Shown here piece after piece: positions 32,973 to 44,803 of a stretch of DNA of 64,000 nt. The notes below the pieces were generated by a model. It searched no databases, was not told where the DNA came from, and saw only the letters and a list, made by a program, of their open reading frames with translations. This DNA is from Bradysia coprophila (taxonomy: Eukaryota > Arthropoda > Insecta > Diptera > Sciaridae): positions 2,577,005-2,641,004 of the forward strand of contig NW_023503584.1 of the NCBI RefSeq assembly GCF_014529535.1, written 5' to 3'. The number at the start of each line of letters is the position of its first letter. The first letter of the stretch is position 1. Position numbers and translations under genes: made by a program.

Positions 32973-33932
32973 CAGCCCCGTACGAAGTCAAATTTCATAA
33001 ATTCCTATTTAAACAGCTATATACCGCTATATTTACCTATATTTCACTGTAAATAAACATTTCACAGAGGAATATGCTATTATATAGCTCTACATGCCTG
33101 TATATAGCTCAATATAGCTGTATATAGGTATATATAGATGTCCATATATGGAATCCCTGAAACCCCTCACACTTAACACATTATTTCCATGTTAACAGAA
33201 ACTCTCTTAGTACCATTTTCCCCAAGATACTTCAATTTTACTAAAATCCAATATGGCCGCCGGCAGCCATTTTGTTAGGAGACCGGAAATAGTACCGACG
33301 CTTTACATTCGTTAATACCTTTCAAACAAAAAAAAATTCATGAAATTCGGTCAAAATTTACTCGAGATATTGTCAAAATACACCACGTTCACTGTACTTC
33401 CGAGTAGCCAGATAAGAGCTCACTCCAAGAGACCTAGCTCACGCTCCGGAGAACATAATTTCATTAAAAAAAAATTCCCTGATTGGTACGATCTAATAAA
33501 GCTAAAACAGACGAAATATGTTCAAATGTGGCCGACCTACAAGCAAAAACTGCTTGCCGCCCTGTGCCTGTTCCACACCAAGGGGTCTAACTCACGAGTC
33601 GGTCATCCGATTTCCATAAACTTTTTTTTGTCGATCGGTATTGTAAATACCTTTTATTTGACGTATCACTTACAAGTTTAACGTTTAAATGTCCGGAGAT
33701 ATCTTCGAAAAACCGTAAAGCACTTATTGGGCCACAGCTTGGGAGGGGTCAATCCAAAATCACTCATCTTCGAACTTAGCCAGACAGACGGATATTTTTT
33801 TTCTCGCGGATTTGGCATCTCTAGACAACCACAATAGGTTTCCCCTTACTCAGGGAGTCAGGGAGTCGACGTGTTACAAACGTATGCGTAAACCTATAAG
33901 ACCCCAGTACTTCGTACGGGTCTAACGAGCTC
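32973..33932 (-). mobile_element. non-coding element, AGCCCCGTACGA ends, inverted copy
   Basis: About 960 bp. From 33245 to the right end it matches, in reverse complement, the element at 42703-43652: GGCCGCCGGC-GCCATTTTG, TTCATGAAATTCGG, CCTAGCTCACGCTCCGG, TCTAACTCACGAGTCGGTCA, GCACTTATTGGGCC. The left part instead holds a run of TATATAGCTC/TATATAGGTA-type repeats. Only one CAGACAGACGG unit is present, where the other copy has an expanded array. Frames inside are chance ones. Confidence 0.65.
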
Positions 33933-34069
33933 TTTCGATAGACTGCATCATAGCAGCAATCTACTTACTTTTCTAATGTACATCGGCTACCTGTGGATCA
34001 TATGGGAAATGGACCAACAAAATATCAGTTGGCTATAGATATTCTGTACAACATCTTAAGTATGGTTGC

Positions 34070-34172
34070 CACTAACCAAAAAGTACTCCATGTGATAGCT
34101 GTCAAGTAAACAAAGCAAAAATTGGAAAATTCTATTTTGCCTCTCACACGGAGTACTTCTTTGGTAAGTGGA
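34070..34172. mobile_element. MITE with CAAAAAGTACTCC ends
   Basis: Left arm CTAACCAAAAAGTACTCCAT and right arm CACGGAGTACTTCTTTGGTA enclose an AT-rich centre with CAAGTAAACAAAGCAAAAAT. A second copy is at 51088-51203. Confidence 0.65.
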
Positions 34173-34334
34173 AATCATGCCTTATTGGTTTATGCCGAAC
34201 TATAACACTCAAACGATCAAGACCACCCCTTAAACACTTCATACCATTTTTGGTTTGATAACACTCTGACACTTCAAACGTCAGTCACTGTTTTGTTTGG
34301 GGATTTCAATGTTTACGTTTTGTTCAAATTCACT

Positions 34335-37300
34335 ATGGCAAATTCTGACCCTATCGCATACAATGAGAGAATACAACATTTTTTGCCCGATAAGTCACGG
34401 GGTCGGTACGAGACTGAGTATGCAAAATTCAGGAAATGGCAAGAAGCGCAAGACATGATTTCATTCACAGAGGAAGTATTGCTGAAGTATTTCGGTGGAC
34501 TGGCAAGAACATTGGCACCAACAACACTATACACCGTTTATTCAATGCTGAAGTCTATGCTCAGTTCTAAGCATAATGTCAATATTGGCGAATACTCTCA
34601 ATTACTTGCTTTGCTGAAAAAGTCGAAAGTTGAGTTCATCAGTAATGCGCCACCACGTCTCTTCACCGCAGACGAAGTAAATAAATTTTTGCAGGAAGCG
34701 CCGGATTCGGAATACGCAGCTGTTAAGGTTTGCACCAATAGCGTTGCATTAATTTCTGTTGTTCTAGAAGCAATAAATTTGACCACAGGCTGTGACGGTG
34801 TTCGCGATGTGTGTATCAACGCGGTCTGATACGCTGACGAACATTAAAATGGAACAGGTAACGGACAACGGAACAGATATTCTGGTACGAGTTCCAAATG
34901 CAGCAACGAAACAAATCAAAGTCTGTACAATCCGTGGCAAATTGGTCGATTTTGTGCGGAAGTATATGCGCCTGCGACCGATTGCACTTGCGACCCGCAG
35001 ATTCTTCATTCAATATCGAGACAACAGATGCAGCGCACAACACATTGGTAAACATGCGATTGCGAAAATGCCTCAAAAAATTGCAGAGTTTCTGGGATGG
35101 CCAGAATCAGAAATAATGGGTGGACTCAGTTTTAGACGAATATCGGATTCAATCACGGCAAATGCGAGAATGAAGCATATATCTCAGGAGAAAAGCGTAG
35201 GCTCGATGTGTTGTGCAGCTTTCGAAGGTAGGTGTAGGAAAATTTTATTTTTGGAATGGTGTTAACTTTCGTATGTGTTGTGGTGTTATAGTTTCAAGCA
35301 TAATAACGGGACGGATAGAAGCTCCAGAAAATAATTACACGAAGAACGTAAATCGAGAAAATCTGCATGTGGATCCACTTGCAAGTGATAGGTAAAATTG
35401 TGCACAATCAAAATGTTTAAGAGTGATATCGCCAAATCTTCAGGTGATTTTTTTAACTTTGGAAACAAGCGGTCTCCGATTTTAATGAGTGATAGCTCGT
35501 TGGATTCGTCTTTCAATTCTAGAGACCTACAGGTGGAGTATACGCACCGCTTGGTGCTAGTTGATCCACTAGAGTTATGACTAGAAATATAGTGAATGTT
35601 CGGAGAGTCCGCCTTTTCTGCAGCTTCAATGTACCACGGAGCTGAGTATGGGGTGTTGTAGCTGGCCTCACCCACTATCGTTGCACATATAAATGAACCC
35701 AGTACTTTTGGGCTGCAAGCCTACAGAAGTCTTGAAAAAAAAAGTTGGTGCCAAAATGTAGATTTTTTCCTTCTGTCTGAGGGCCCAACTGCCAGAACAG
35801 CGTCTGGAACGGTTCTACGTCAGTAATTTTGTATCGTCTACTATTCCCTTACCGTATACGCTTCACTTTGACTCGAGTATAGGTCGTTACAACATATCCA
35901 GTGTTAGGAATTCTTGTGAAAAATTATTAAATTTTTCTCGGAGGATTATAGTCAAATAAAGTGTTAGCGTATAGCAAATGACCTCAGGAGTCCGGAACAG
36001 TAATTAGTTTTTCAATTGAACCAATATTTGCTACGCGACAGGAGTTTGGAAAAACGATACGATCAAGTGGGAGCAAACGGTTTTCCAAACTCCTGTCACG
36101 TAGCAAATATTGGTCCAATTGAAAAACTAATTACTGTTCCGTAGTCCTGAGGTCATTTGCTATACGCTAACACTTTATTTGACTAAAATCCTCGGAGAAA
36201 ACTTTAATGATTTTTCTCTTGATATTACTAATAGTGGATCTGATATATTCGCGACATAGCGAAGCGTTTTTCTATTGATAAGGTGAAAGAATAGTAGACA
36301 ATAAAAAATGATTGAAGAAGTACCGTTCCAGATGCTCTTCTGGCAGTTGGGCCCTCAGAAAGAAGAAAACAATCTACATTTTGGCACCAACTTTTTTTTC
36401 AAGACTTCTGTAGGCTTGCAGCCCAAAAGTACTGGGTTCATTTATATGTGCAACGATAGTGGGTGAGGCCAGCTACAACACCCCATACTCAGTTCCGTGG
36501 TACATCAAAGCTGCAGACTCTCCGAACATACACTATATTTCTAGTCATAACTCTAGTGGATCAACTAGCACCAAGCGGTGCGTATACTCTACCTGTAGGT
36601 CTTTTCAAGGCCGACAATCGTACAACATTACAACCATTTAAAATAATTTTTTCTTGAGTTATTGCCGAAAAACTGTTTTCGGTACCCTCTGGCATGTCTT
36701 CACTTTTGAGCGCTTTTCACAGAAAACAAGTTTTTTTAAGAAAAAGTGAAAGACACGTGTTTCCTAGAATTGAAAGACGAATCCAACGAGCTATCACTCA
36801 TTAAAATCGGAGACCGCTTGTTTCCCAATCACCTGAAGATTTGGCGATATCACTCTTAATTTGTTTATCACAGTCAGCCTAAACTTTCATTTTCAGAATA
36901 AAACAGGAAGATGAACAGCACTTTGAAGCTGGAGAATACAGTTTTAGCGACATTGTCATTAAAACTGAAAATGAATCTCCGGATGATAGTTCCAGTTCTA
37001 GATCTGAAGATCATCGATATCACGACCAAAATACCACGTATGAACCTGAGGTTAGATTCGTATAAAACTTTACCCATCGCTATGTTCCGCAGAATTACAA
37101 CGGCACAACGGCTGTATTCACACGAACTCCCAAATAGTCTTCCATCAGAAACACATCCGAACAAACGACTGAAATGTTCTGGTGATATTGACGATGCCTC
37201 ACATTCCATAACGTCCTGCCAAAATGATTCGTTTTGTCAACAAACGATCAAGGCTCAAGCGGAGGAAATTTCCAGATTGAAACAACTGACTGACCGGCAA

Positions 37301-37563
37301 AATTTAAAAATTGAGAGTTTGGAAACACTGCTGCTGGACAACCTGCGCAAAAAGTTCGAGGTGAGCGATGTGCATTTTTCAATCATTTTTTCTGAAATAT
37401 TGGGCATCCTATTAACGTCCACTTGAGTCGGAGGTTTCAGTTTTGAAACACATCTGCATTCATGTTTGATAAACTCAGAGACAAACAGCCCTAACAATCG
37501 ACACAGGTTTTGAGTGACGTTGTAATTTAATAAATAATTAATTTTTCTTTTCAGACTTCATAA
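34335..37563 (+). CDS. tyrosine-recombinase-like protein, tandem copy B
   Basis: Six exons (34335-34727, 34789-35227, 35292-35391, 36897-37037, 37093-37360, 37555-37563), phases closed, 449 residues. Removing intron 2 restores a frame that would otherwise stop (FLEWC), good evidence that the intron is real. Arg I (CVSTRSDTL) and the second Arg (LSFR) are kept, but His of HxxR is Leu, the next His is Ser and the tyrosine position is Ser by alignment with the family. The segment SQEKSVGSM is present, unlike in copy A. The tail has IKQED, IKTENE and the coiled coil. Intron 3 is 1.5 kb because it hosts a foldback transposon; the other introns are small except the last. This is the most diverged of the three. 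Confidence 0.72.
35421..36855. mobile_element. long foldback element with TTAA target duplication
   Basis: 1435 bp with arms of about 640-700 bp (GAGTGATATCGCCAAATCTT outward to GGAGTTTGGAAAA at the centre near 36060). TTAA flanks both ends (35417-35420 and 36856-36859). The right arm carries about 150 bp not paired on the left (36617-36770). No transposase frame. TTAA is the target of piggyBac-type elements, though the ends do not begin with the usual CCC. It sits in intron 3 of copy B, in either orientation. Confidence 0.85.
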
Positions 37564-38507
37564 TATTGCTTCATTGCCTATGTAAATAATAGGCAAATGG
37601 TAAGATTGTTCTTTAAACAACAATCAGCTGAACAAATGGTTTCACTTCGTTTTGTGATTTTTTTTTTGTCAATGAAATGCACTTATGTTTCGTAAGAACT
37701 GAGTTTTTTTCGATATAGACTGTTACGATCAGAGCGAGAAGTCAGTTGACCAGTTAATTATAACTTTCAGGACTTGTCATAGAATGTTATGATGAGAAAA
37801 ATTGATATTGTGTTGGTCCATTTTCGATTTCTTTCATGGGTAAAATCCACATTGTAGAGATAAGTATTAGATTTATCAGAATGAAGGATCATTTCTGATC
37901 CTGGAACACAGGTCGATTTTGTGACCCTTTGTTTTCGACCCCGTCATCACACAAATCTCGGAAGCCCTCGTAAGGTCCTCCACACCATCACTACTTTCCA
38001 CAGCCTCGTCACAAATCTTCTACTCAAACACGATTCAGTGCCCAGTCTTCTCCTTTGAGATTCAGAGAACTGTGGCCTGATTAAGCTCAAGCATTAATCC
38101 TCATTGTTAGCCTTATAAAGGAGCCAGCAATCGAGTACTGAAACCAGGTTTAGTCGCATTCTATGATTTTACCGAGAGATAAGTATTCTTCCGCTTTGAT
38201 AGACTGTTATGATGAGAGAGCAGGACATATAATTCAGACCACTTATTTTAACTTGTCTTGCAGAATATGGAAAAAAATCAATAGCTTGCTCCTTGTTGGG
38301 ATAGGAGATAGAAGTCCGAGGACCAATTAATTATAACTCGCCTTGACTCATCTTGTAGCTCTTTTCAACATCTATTAATTCCGATAATAACCACAGCCGG
38401 ATCACTCTCCAATTTCGGTCAAGAAGTTTTCCTATGAAAAAAATCTTAACTCTGGGGGGTGTCGTAGCCAGAGTGCTTCATATCAACAAGTGGACTCATG
38501 ATATATA
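37564..38507. other. intergenic spacer with internal direct repeats
   Basis: No gene. A loosely repeated unit (TAGACTGTTA-GAT-AGAG, then GACCA-TTAATTATAACT) appears at about 37725-37800 and 38205-38345, a decayed direct duplication. The stretch 37900-38060 is richer in C than its surroundings but has no sustained frame. Confidence 0.4.
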
Positions 38508-38936
38508 CTCAATCAAAGGCTCTATACCAGGCAAAAGTTGACCGATTTTTAAACGTCGGATTCGTTCCTTACATCCGCCGTTTACACAATGACAACAAAT
38601 GAATGAGGGTGATATGTATTTTTATTGTGCGCGAAATTTTTGAAAACGCAACTGATTTTTGTGGATTTTTTTTATTTTTATTTTTTTTAAGGTATTTCAG
38701 GTTTTAGGTATTTAGATTGATATATATTTGATCACCCAAAATACCTAAAACCTGAAATACCTTAAAAAAATAAAAATAAAAAAATTTCCACAAAAATCAT
38801 TTGCGTTTTCAAAAATTTCGCGCACAATCCATATCACCTTCATTCATTTGTGGTCCTTGTATAAACGGCGGATGTAAGGAACGAATCGAACGTTTAAAAA
38901 TCGGTCAACTTTTGCCTGGTATAGAGCCTTCGACTC
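38508..38936. mobile_element. foldback MITE with AAAGGCTCTATACC ends
   Basis: Arms of about 205 bp: AAGGCTCTATACCAGGCAAA, then ACATCCGCCGTTTA, AATGAATG-AGGTGATAT, GCGCGAAATTTTTGAAAACG and AGGTATTTCAGGTTTTAGGT on the left, mirrored on the right. The loop lies near 38722. Non-coding. Confidence 0.8.
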
Positions 38937-39065
38937 AATTCGTTGGACACCATTTCTGCATCATTTGACACCATTTGGTACTGGAAGAAAGAGTTGTATT
39001 TTGTAGCCGATTTCGTGAGGCCCGCATTTCAGGTCATTTTGGTTCTCTGATTTTGTGCTAGCCTA

Positions 39066-39267
39066 ACACGACAGAGTAAAAACCAGGCAGGAGCGCTGAG
39101 TTGACTATGGACCTGAATAATCTAGTAGCCCAATATTTTTTGCGAATAAAGTTTTTCAATTTATGTCAGTGTTCATTTGAGTTCATTTTCACATAGTGTA
39201 TTAGGTCCCTCATTTGACGTTTCGAAAATGAACCGCTCCTGCCTGGTTTATTTTACTCTGCCGTGCT
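39066..39267. mobile_element. MITE with CACGACAGAGTAAAA ends
   Basis: The left arm CACGACAGAGTAAAAACCAG-GCAGGAGCG pairs with the right arm ending CTCCTGCCTGGTTTATTTTA-CTCTGCCGTG. It is about 200 bp and non-coding. Confidence 0.7.
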
Positions 39268-39670
39268 ATAAAGCGGCTTGTACCCGTTTGTTTTTATGCC
39301 GATCTCAGTTTCTCGCAATGGCCTTTAAAACTGCTAGGGGAACCTAACAAGAAACACATATAGGTATTTAAACCGCCCTACTGTGAAGTCAAGTATAAAA
39401 CCAGTCGATGAAATGAAATTATCATGCATTTTTCCACGAAAGCTAAAAAATTTGACAAGTGGCCCACACAACCCAGTCGCTTGAAATGTTCGGTTTTCGA
39501 AACATTTCTATCCTTCTCGCTCTACCGACTTTGAATTATATTTATCTCACTCGCACTTATGACAATTCCAAGTGAATGGTACCAAAATTTCATTTCACCG
39601 GCTGGTTGTATTTGGCTTATGCCTTTGCCACAAAATATGAGTGCTGTCTAAACGATATTGCCAATTTCCA

Positions 39671-39910
39671 CAAGGCTGTATACTTTGGGGAGGTCTCGCA
39701 GATACAGATACGCGGGTTACACACCACAGTTGATGATAAAATGGCCGATTTCATACAAAAATTCACCTACTCTGATGATTCCCGTCGACTTGATGATGTG
39801 GGGAATTTTTTTTTACATGTAAAATCATCAGAAGTGGTGTGTTCCCGCGTATCTAAAAAAAAAAAAAAAAAATGGCGGTCTGCGTGACCTCCTCAAAGTA
39901 TACAGCCTTG
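39671..39910. mobile_element. MITE of 240 bp with 8-bp target duplication AATTTCCA
   Basis: Second copy of the 29423 element, with the same ends (CAAGGCTGTATACTTTGGGG). AATTTCCA flanks it on both sides (39663-39670 and 39911-39918), an hAT-type duplication. An A18 run at about 39857-39874 lies inside, where the other copy has TAATAAAATGG. Confidence 0.85.
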
Positions 39911-39918
39911 AATTTCCA

Positions 39919-40286
39919 TACTATACGACGGTAAAAACGAGTTTTGAAAGCCGAAAACGAACGATATCATTCTCAGCCTCAACACTCTTACGAACAAATT
40001 GTCAACAACAATTTTTTGGTTATAGCTGTATGGATGACGCTTTGACAGCTCAAATAACCTTGGAACAGACCTATCCTTAGCTTAACATAATATAAACGTC
40101 AGTACCCCCAAAGAGAATACCCCAATTTGACATATCCATACAACCGTCAATTTTGAAAACTGTCAAATTACGAAAATCACATGACACACCCTTAACATTT
40201 CGGTTCGGTAACAATCTGACATTTTAAACGTCAGTCAATATTTATGTTTTGTGGTTCTTGTGTTTACATTTTTTTTGAACTGCATA
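39919..40286. promoter_or_regulatory. upstream region of copy C
   Basis: Non-coding. It shares TTTTAAACGTCAGTCAATAT with the TCAAACGTCAGTCACTG block before copies A and B, but the longer conserved upstream segment of A and B is absent. Confidence 0.4.
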
Positions 40287-42429
40287 ATGGCAAGTGATCT
40301 TCCAGCAGACCTTTATACTGATAAGTCTCGTCATCGCTACGATGCAGTGTACGGGAAATTCAGGAAATGGCAAGAAGCACAAGACACGAATTCATTCACA
40401 GAGGAAGTATTGCTGAAGTATTTCGGTGAGATGGCAAAAACCGTATCACCAGCATCACTACGTTCCGTCTATTCAATGCTGAAGCCTATGCTCAGTTCTA
40501 AGCATAATGTCAATATTGGCGAATACGATCAATTACTTGCTTTTCTGAAAAAGGCGAAAGAGGGTCTCATCCGTAACAACCTACCACGTCAATTCACCGC
40601 AGACGAAGTAAATAAATTTTTGCAAGAAGCGTCGGATACGGAGTACGTCGTTGTTAAGGTTTGCATCTGAACAGCATTGCGTTCGTTTCGGTGATTGGTT
40701 ATTGTAGAAGTATCATTTTCTTTTGCATGCAGGCTGTGACGGTGTTTGCGATGTGTGTATCACCACAGACTGACACGTTGACCAGCATTAAGATGGAGTA
40801 CATAAAAGATTACGGTACAGAAATCGTGGTACGAGTTCCAAATCCAACGACCAAAGCGATTAAGGTCTGTACAATCAGTGGCAAAATGGTCGATTTTGTG
40901 CGGAATTACATTCGCCTACGACCGAAGACAGTCCCAACTGATAGATTGTTCATTCAATATCGTGATGGGAAATGTGTCGCACAACACGTTGGAAAACATT
41001 CAATCGGCAAAATGCCCCAAAAAATTGCACAGTTCCTTGGATGGCCAGAATCTGACATGATTGGTGGACTCAGCTTTACAAGAATGTCGAACGCAATCAT
41101 GGCAAATTCGAGAGTGAAACGTATTTCGCTGGAGAAAAGCGTAGGTTCGATGTATAGTTCAGCTTTCGAAGGTAGGTGCAGGAAAATTACGTTTTGGAAT
41201 GCGGCTAACTTTCGTGCTTGTTGTCGTATTCTAGTACCAAACCTAATAACGGGACGGATAGAAGCTGCTCAAGCTCCAGAAAATAATTATTCGAAGAACG
41301 CCACTGAAGTGAATCTGCAAATGGATCGACTTACACCGAGCGACAGGTAAGGTTGGGTCCAGTCGAAATGTTTCAATTTTCACCACAGCCGGCCTGTATC
41401 ATTTTTAGAATAAAACAGGAAGATGAGCAGCACTTTGAGGCCGGAGAATACATTCTTAGCGAGACAAATCATTACTCCACTCAGGACATCGACATTAAAA
41501 CTGAAGAAGAATCTACGGATGATAATTCCGATTTCGGCGACCATGGAAATGTGAGCCACTGTGACACCACACCAATAAATCGGTATGAACTTTCGATTAG
41601 TTCCGTATAAAACTTTAAATCAATGTCGCTGTGTTCCTTAGAATAACACCGGATCAACGGCTGCATCCACACGAACTCACAGATGCCTTTCCATCAGAAA
41701 CAAATCCGAAAAAACGACTAAAATGTTCAGGGGACATTCTAGATGCTTCAAATTCGTTCACATCCTGCGGAAATTGTTCACTTAGACAACAAACGATCAA
41801 AGCTCAAGCAAAGGAAATTGCCAGACTGAAAAAACTGAGTGACAGCCAAAATTTAAAAATTGAGAGCTTGGAAACGCTTCTGCTGGACAGCCTGCGCAAA
41901 AAGTTCGAGGTGAGCGATGTGCATTTTTCGATCATTTTTTCGGCTGGCTTTAGCAAAACATGTCTGGTCAATTCTGGTATTTTTTGGTAAATTTTCGTAA
42001 AAAAAATTACTTAACATAGGCGCTGATCTCAGCTCATTCAACTATGTGTCCTTTGCCTGTGTGGATCGATGTTCTCGACTTTATTTTGTTTTGCGAAAAG
42101 GAATGTAAATTTCTTCTTTAAGAAAGGGGTTTCAGTTTGGAAAATTAGTTTCAGTTAGTCGATTTTCTGGATAAGAGTTTGCGAACTTATCCCGAAGAAG
42201 CTCCACCGAGGTGGCTCATGGAGTACACAATTATTTTTCGAAGAAATGGAAATACCTAGTCTTGTAAACCATAATTAGCTGTTGAAGATAGTATTTTTGA
42301 CGTTGGCTGGCCACACTAGTTTTCATGGGTGGTGAACATACATCTCAGACGAAAACAGCCCTTCAATCGAAACCGGTTTTGAGTCACGTTGTAATTTAAT
42401 AAATAATTTTTTCTTTTCAGACTTCGTAA
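40287..42429 (+). CDS. tyrosine-recombinase-like protein, tandem copy C
   Basis: Six exons (40287-40658, 40733-41171, 41235-41346, 41409-41582, 41642-41909, 42421-42429), phases closed, 457 residues. The N-terminus differs from A and B (MASDLPADLYTDKSRHRY), and the first exon then rejoins A (NNLPRQFTADEVNKFLQEAS). Arg I is lost (VSPQTDTL where A and B have VSTRSDTL), HxxR reads LSFT, and the tyrosine position is Pro, so the catalytic set is the most degraded of the three. From the end of exon 2 through exon 5 it is almost identical to copy A, including introns. The tail has IKQED, IKTEEE and the coiled coil. No stop or frameshift. Confidence 0.72.
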
Positions 42430-42702
42430 CATTGCTTCATTACCCATGGCCGTTACAAACTACTTCTCAACCTACGACCATCAGCAGTCGCTGTAAACTG
42501 ATTTACTTGCGCTGAGTTCAATCCCATGTATATAATAATACAAAAGTCATCTGAACAAATGATTTCACTTCGTTTTGTTAGAATTAAAACGGGAGGAACG
42601 CTAACAAACTAGTTTTCTTGATTGGAACTTCTTAGCTTCAAAAAGTTGTATTTTCAATTCGATAAGATCGCTTCTGGGACAGTCATGAGAGCCGACCTTT
42701 TT

Positions 42703-43652
42703 AGCCCCGTACGAAGTACGAAGGGGCTTATAGGATTACGATGCCGTGTGTAATTGATGGAATTCGAAGCAGACGGTAAGGGCAAAGTGTTTGCCTATGT
42801 TCATAGATAACGAATCCGCAATAAAAATTTTGTCTGTCCGTCTGTCCGTCTGTCCGTCTGTCCGTCTGTCCGTCTGTCCTTCTGTCCGTCTGTCCGTCTG
42901 TCCGTCTGTCCGTCTGTCCGTCTGTCACGTCGATATCTTGAGTAAATCAAATCCGATTTCAAAAATTTTTTTTTTCCCTGAAAGGTAGTTGAAATAGTGA
43001 GGCTAAGTTCGAAGATGGGCGATTTTGGGTCGACCCCTCCAGAGCTGGGGCCCCATAAGTGCTTTAACGTTTTCCAAAGATTTCTCAGGCCATTTAAAGG
43101 CTACACTTGTAAGTGATACATCAAATGAAAGGTATTTACAATACCTATCCACAAAAAAAAAGTTTATGGAAATTGGATGACCGACTCGTGAGTTAGACCC
43201 CTTGGTGTGAACTAGGTACAGGGCGGGAATCCGTTTTTGCTTGTAGGTTAGTCAAATTTGAACGGATTTAGATGGATTTTGATTTATTAGATAGGTATTG
43301 ACCGTACCAATCAGGGAAAAAAAACGTTTATGAAATTCGGTTTACCGGAGCGTGAGCTAGGTCTCTTGGAGTGAGCTTATATGTGGCTACTCGGCCGTAC
43401 AGTGAAGGTGGTGTTTTTTGTTAATATCTCGAGTAAAATTTAACCGAATTTCATGAATTTTTTTTTGTTTGAAAGGTACTAACGAATGTAAAGCAGCCGT
43501 TGTACTTTCCACCTCCTAACAAAATGGCCGTCGGCCGCCATTTTGGATTTTTGTAAAATCAATATAAATAGGTGAAAATGATAATTCCAAAATCACTGAT
43601 CAGTGGGAAGTGTAGTTTGTGTTACTTTTGAAAGGAACGTCGTACGGGGCTT
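42703..43652 (+). mobile_element. non-coding element, AGCCCCGTACGA ends, second copy
   Basis: About 950 bp from AGCCCCGTACGAAGTACGAA to GTCGTACGGGGCTT, so the ends are inverted repeats. It matches 32973-33932 in reverse complement along most of its length. It contains the (CGTCTGTC)n array. A third GTACGGGGCT motif at about 43792 suggests that related sequence continues to about 43800. No coding frame. Confidence 0.65.
42831..42926. repeat. (CGTCTGTC)n minisatellite, about 12 units
   Basis: Uninterrupted 8-bp units with one CTTCTGTC variant. The identical spacing-free repeats give long chance frames on both strands. The sister element at 33 kb has a single unit, so the array expanded after insertion or contracted there. 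Confidence 0.9.
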
Positions 43653-44803
43653 CGTAATTGCGCTATGCGCAATTTTTAAGACGTACACATTGCATAAGAA
43701 TTTTACGACGTTTACGGGCGCAATAGGCTTACGGTAAGAGTAGGGCGACGGACGAAGTAGGGTCACGTGCGCAATAGATGTACGGGTTTGTACGGGGCTC
43801 AGTCGCAGCAAACGCTCCGACTGTTCTGACGGCTCGTTTTTAAGTTGGTTAAAGCCTCGGCTTGGGGTGTAGAGGTTTCGTGTATTCGGCAATCCATTAG
43901 ATATCAACTAGAGGAATAATTTTTTTGTAAGAATTCAGCGATCGGCTTCATACAAAATCGTTATAGGTCGGCTAAGGCCATTTTTTCGGGAAAGAAATGT
44001 AAAGCGTTTACACGGGTGTGTTCGAATCGAATAAATTTTTGGTCCTAAAACATTTTTAGGATGAAATTCCTTTCGGTCATAAGGAAACTAATGTATAAAC
44101 CGTTTATAAGAGCTACTTTCACACACAAGAAATTTCGGTCATGATGGTACATACCACATTATAGAGAAAAACAAATTATAAAACTTTGCTATCTTGAGAT
44201 GCTATAAGTTACAATTACAGGCAATGCAGGTAAAAGAGGTCAGCAAACAAATATATTTAAAAAAAAAAGTTGATCAGAAGGGTAACGATCTCAGGATGTG
44301 ACGACACAATGTGAAGTTGATGTATTCAGTTGTGCAAATATTTTCCTATGTCTACGAAACATTTGCTGCACGTTATCAGAATTTTTATGACAATATTATC
44401 GCGAGCGCTTGTCATATTGCTAGGCCCGGACTGGCTCAAAAAAGCCCATCGGGGAAAAAGTCGAAAGGCTCTTCCGTTCGGGCGACTTTTTCCAATTAGG
44501 CCCTCGATTCGTATGACTGATTAATAGTGTGTATCTTACACAGTGTAAGTGAATCACACAGTTTCTTCCAAATTTTCAAATGCATGTACGATTGCATGTG
44601 TTGCGTGCTTTTATAGATTTAGGTTAGCTCGTTTAGGATGTGTTTATTACGGAGGTGTAAGCACGGGTTTTCAGGGGTCATAATGTACCGGTGGCGACTC
44701 GCTTGAGAGAAATGATGAATGACCTATCTTCATACGAGCAAATGCAGGGCCTCCGAATATTTCGTAAAACAATCTACAGGACTGAATGGAATAAAAAAAC
44801 AAT
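43653..44803. other. intergenic spacer
   Basis: No gene seen. It begins with a GC-richer tail of the preceding element (GTACGGGGCTCAGTCGCAGC near 43792) and continues as ordinary AT-rich DNA. Confidence 0.4.

Noticed and set aside
33340-33681. 113-codon frame in the AGCCCCGTACGA element
   Set aside because: Not open in the sister copy at 42.7 kb, so chance.
42831-42926. CRISPR-like array
   Set aside because: Contiguous 8-bp units without spacers, in a eukaryotic setting: a minisatellite.
42728-42988. Frames of 65-66 codons over the CGTCTGTC array
   Set aside because: Pure repeat translations with no flanking protein-like sequence.
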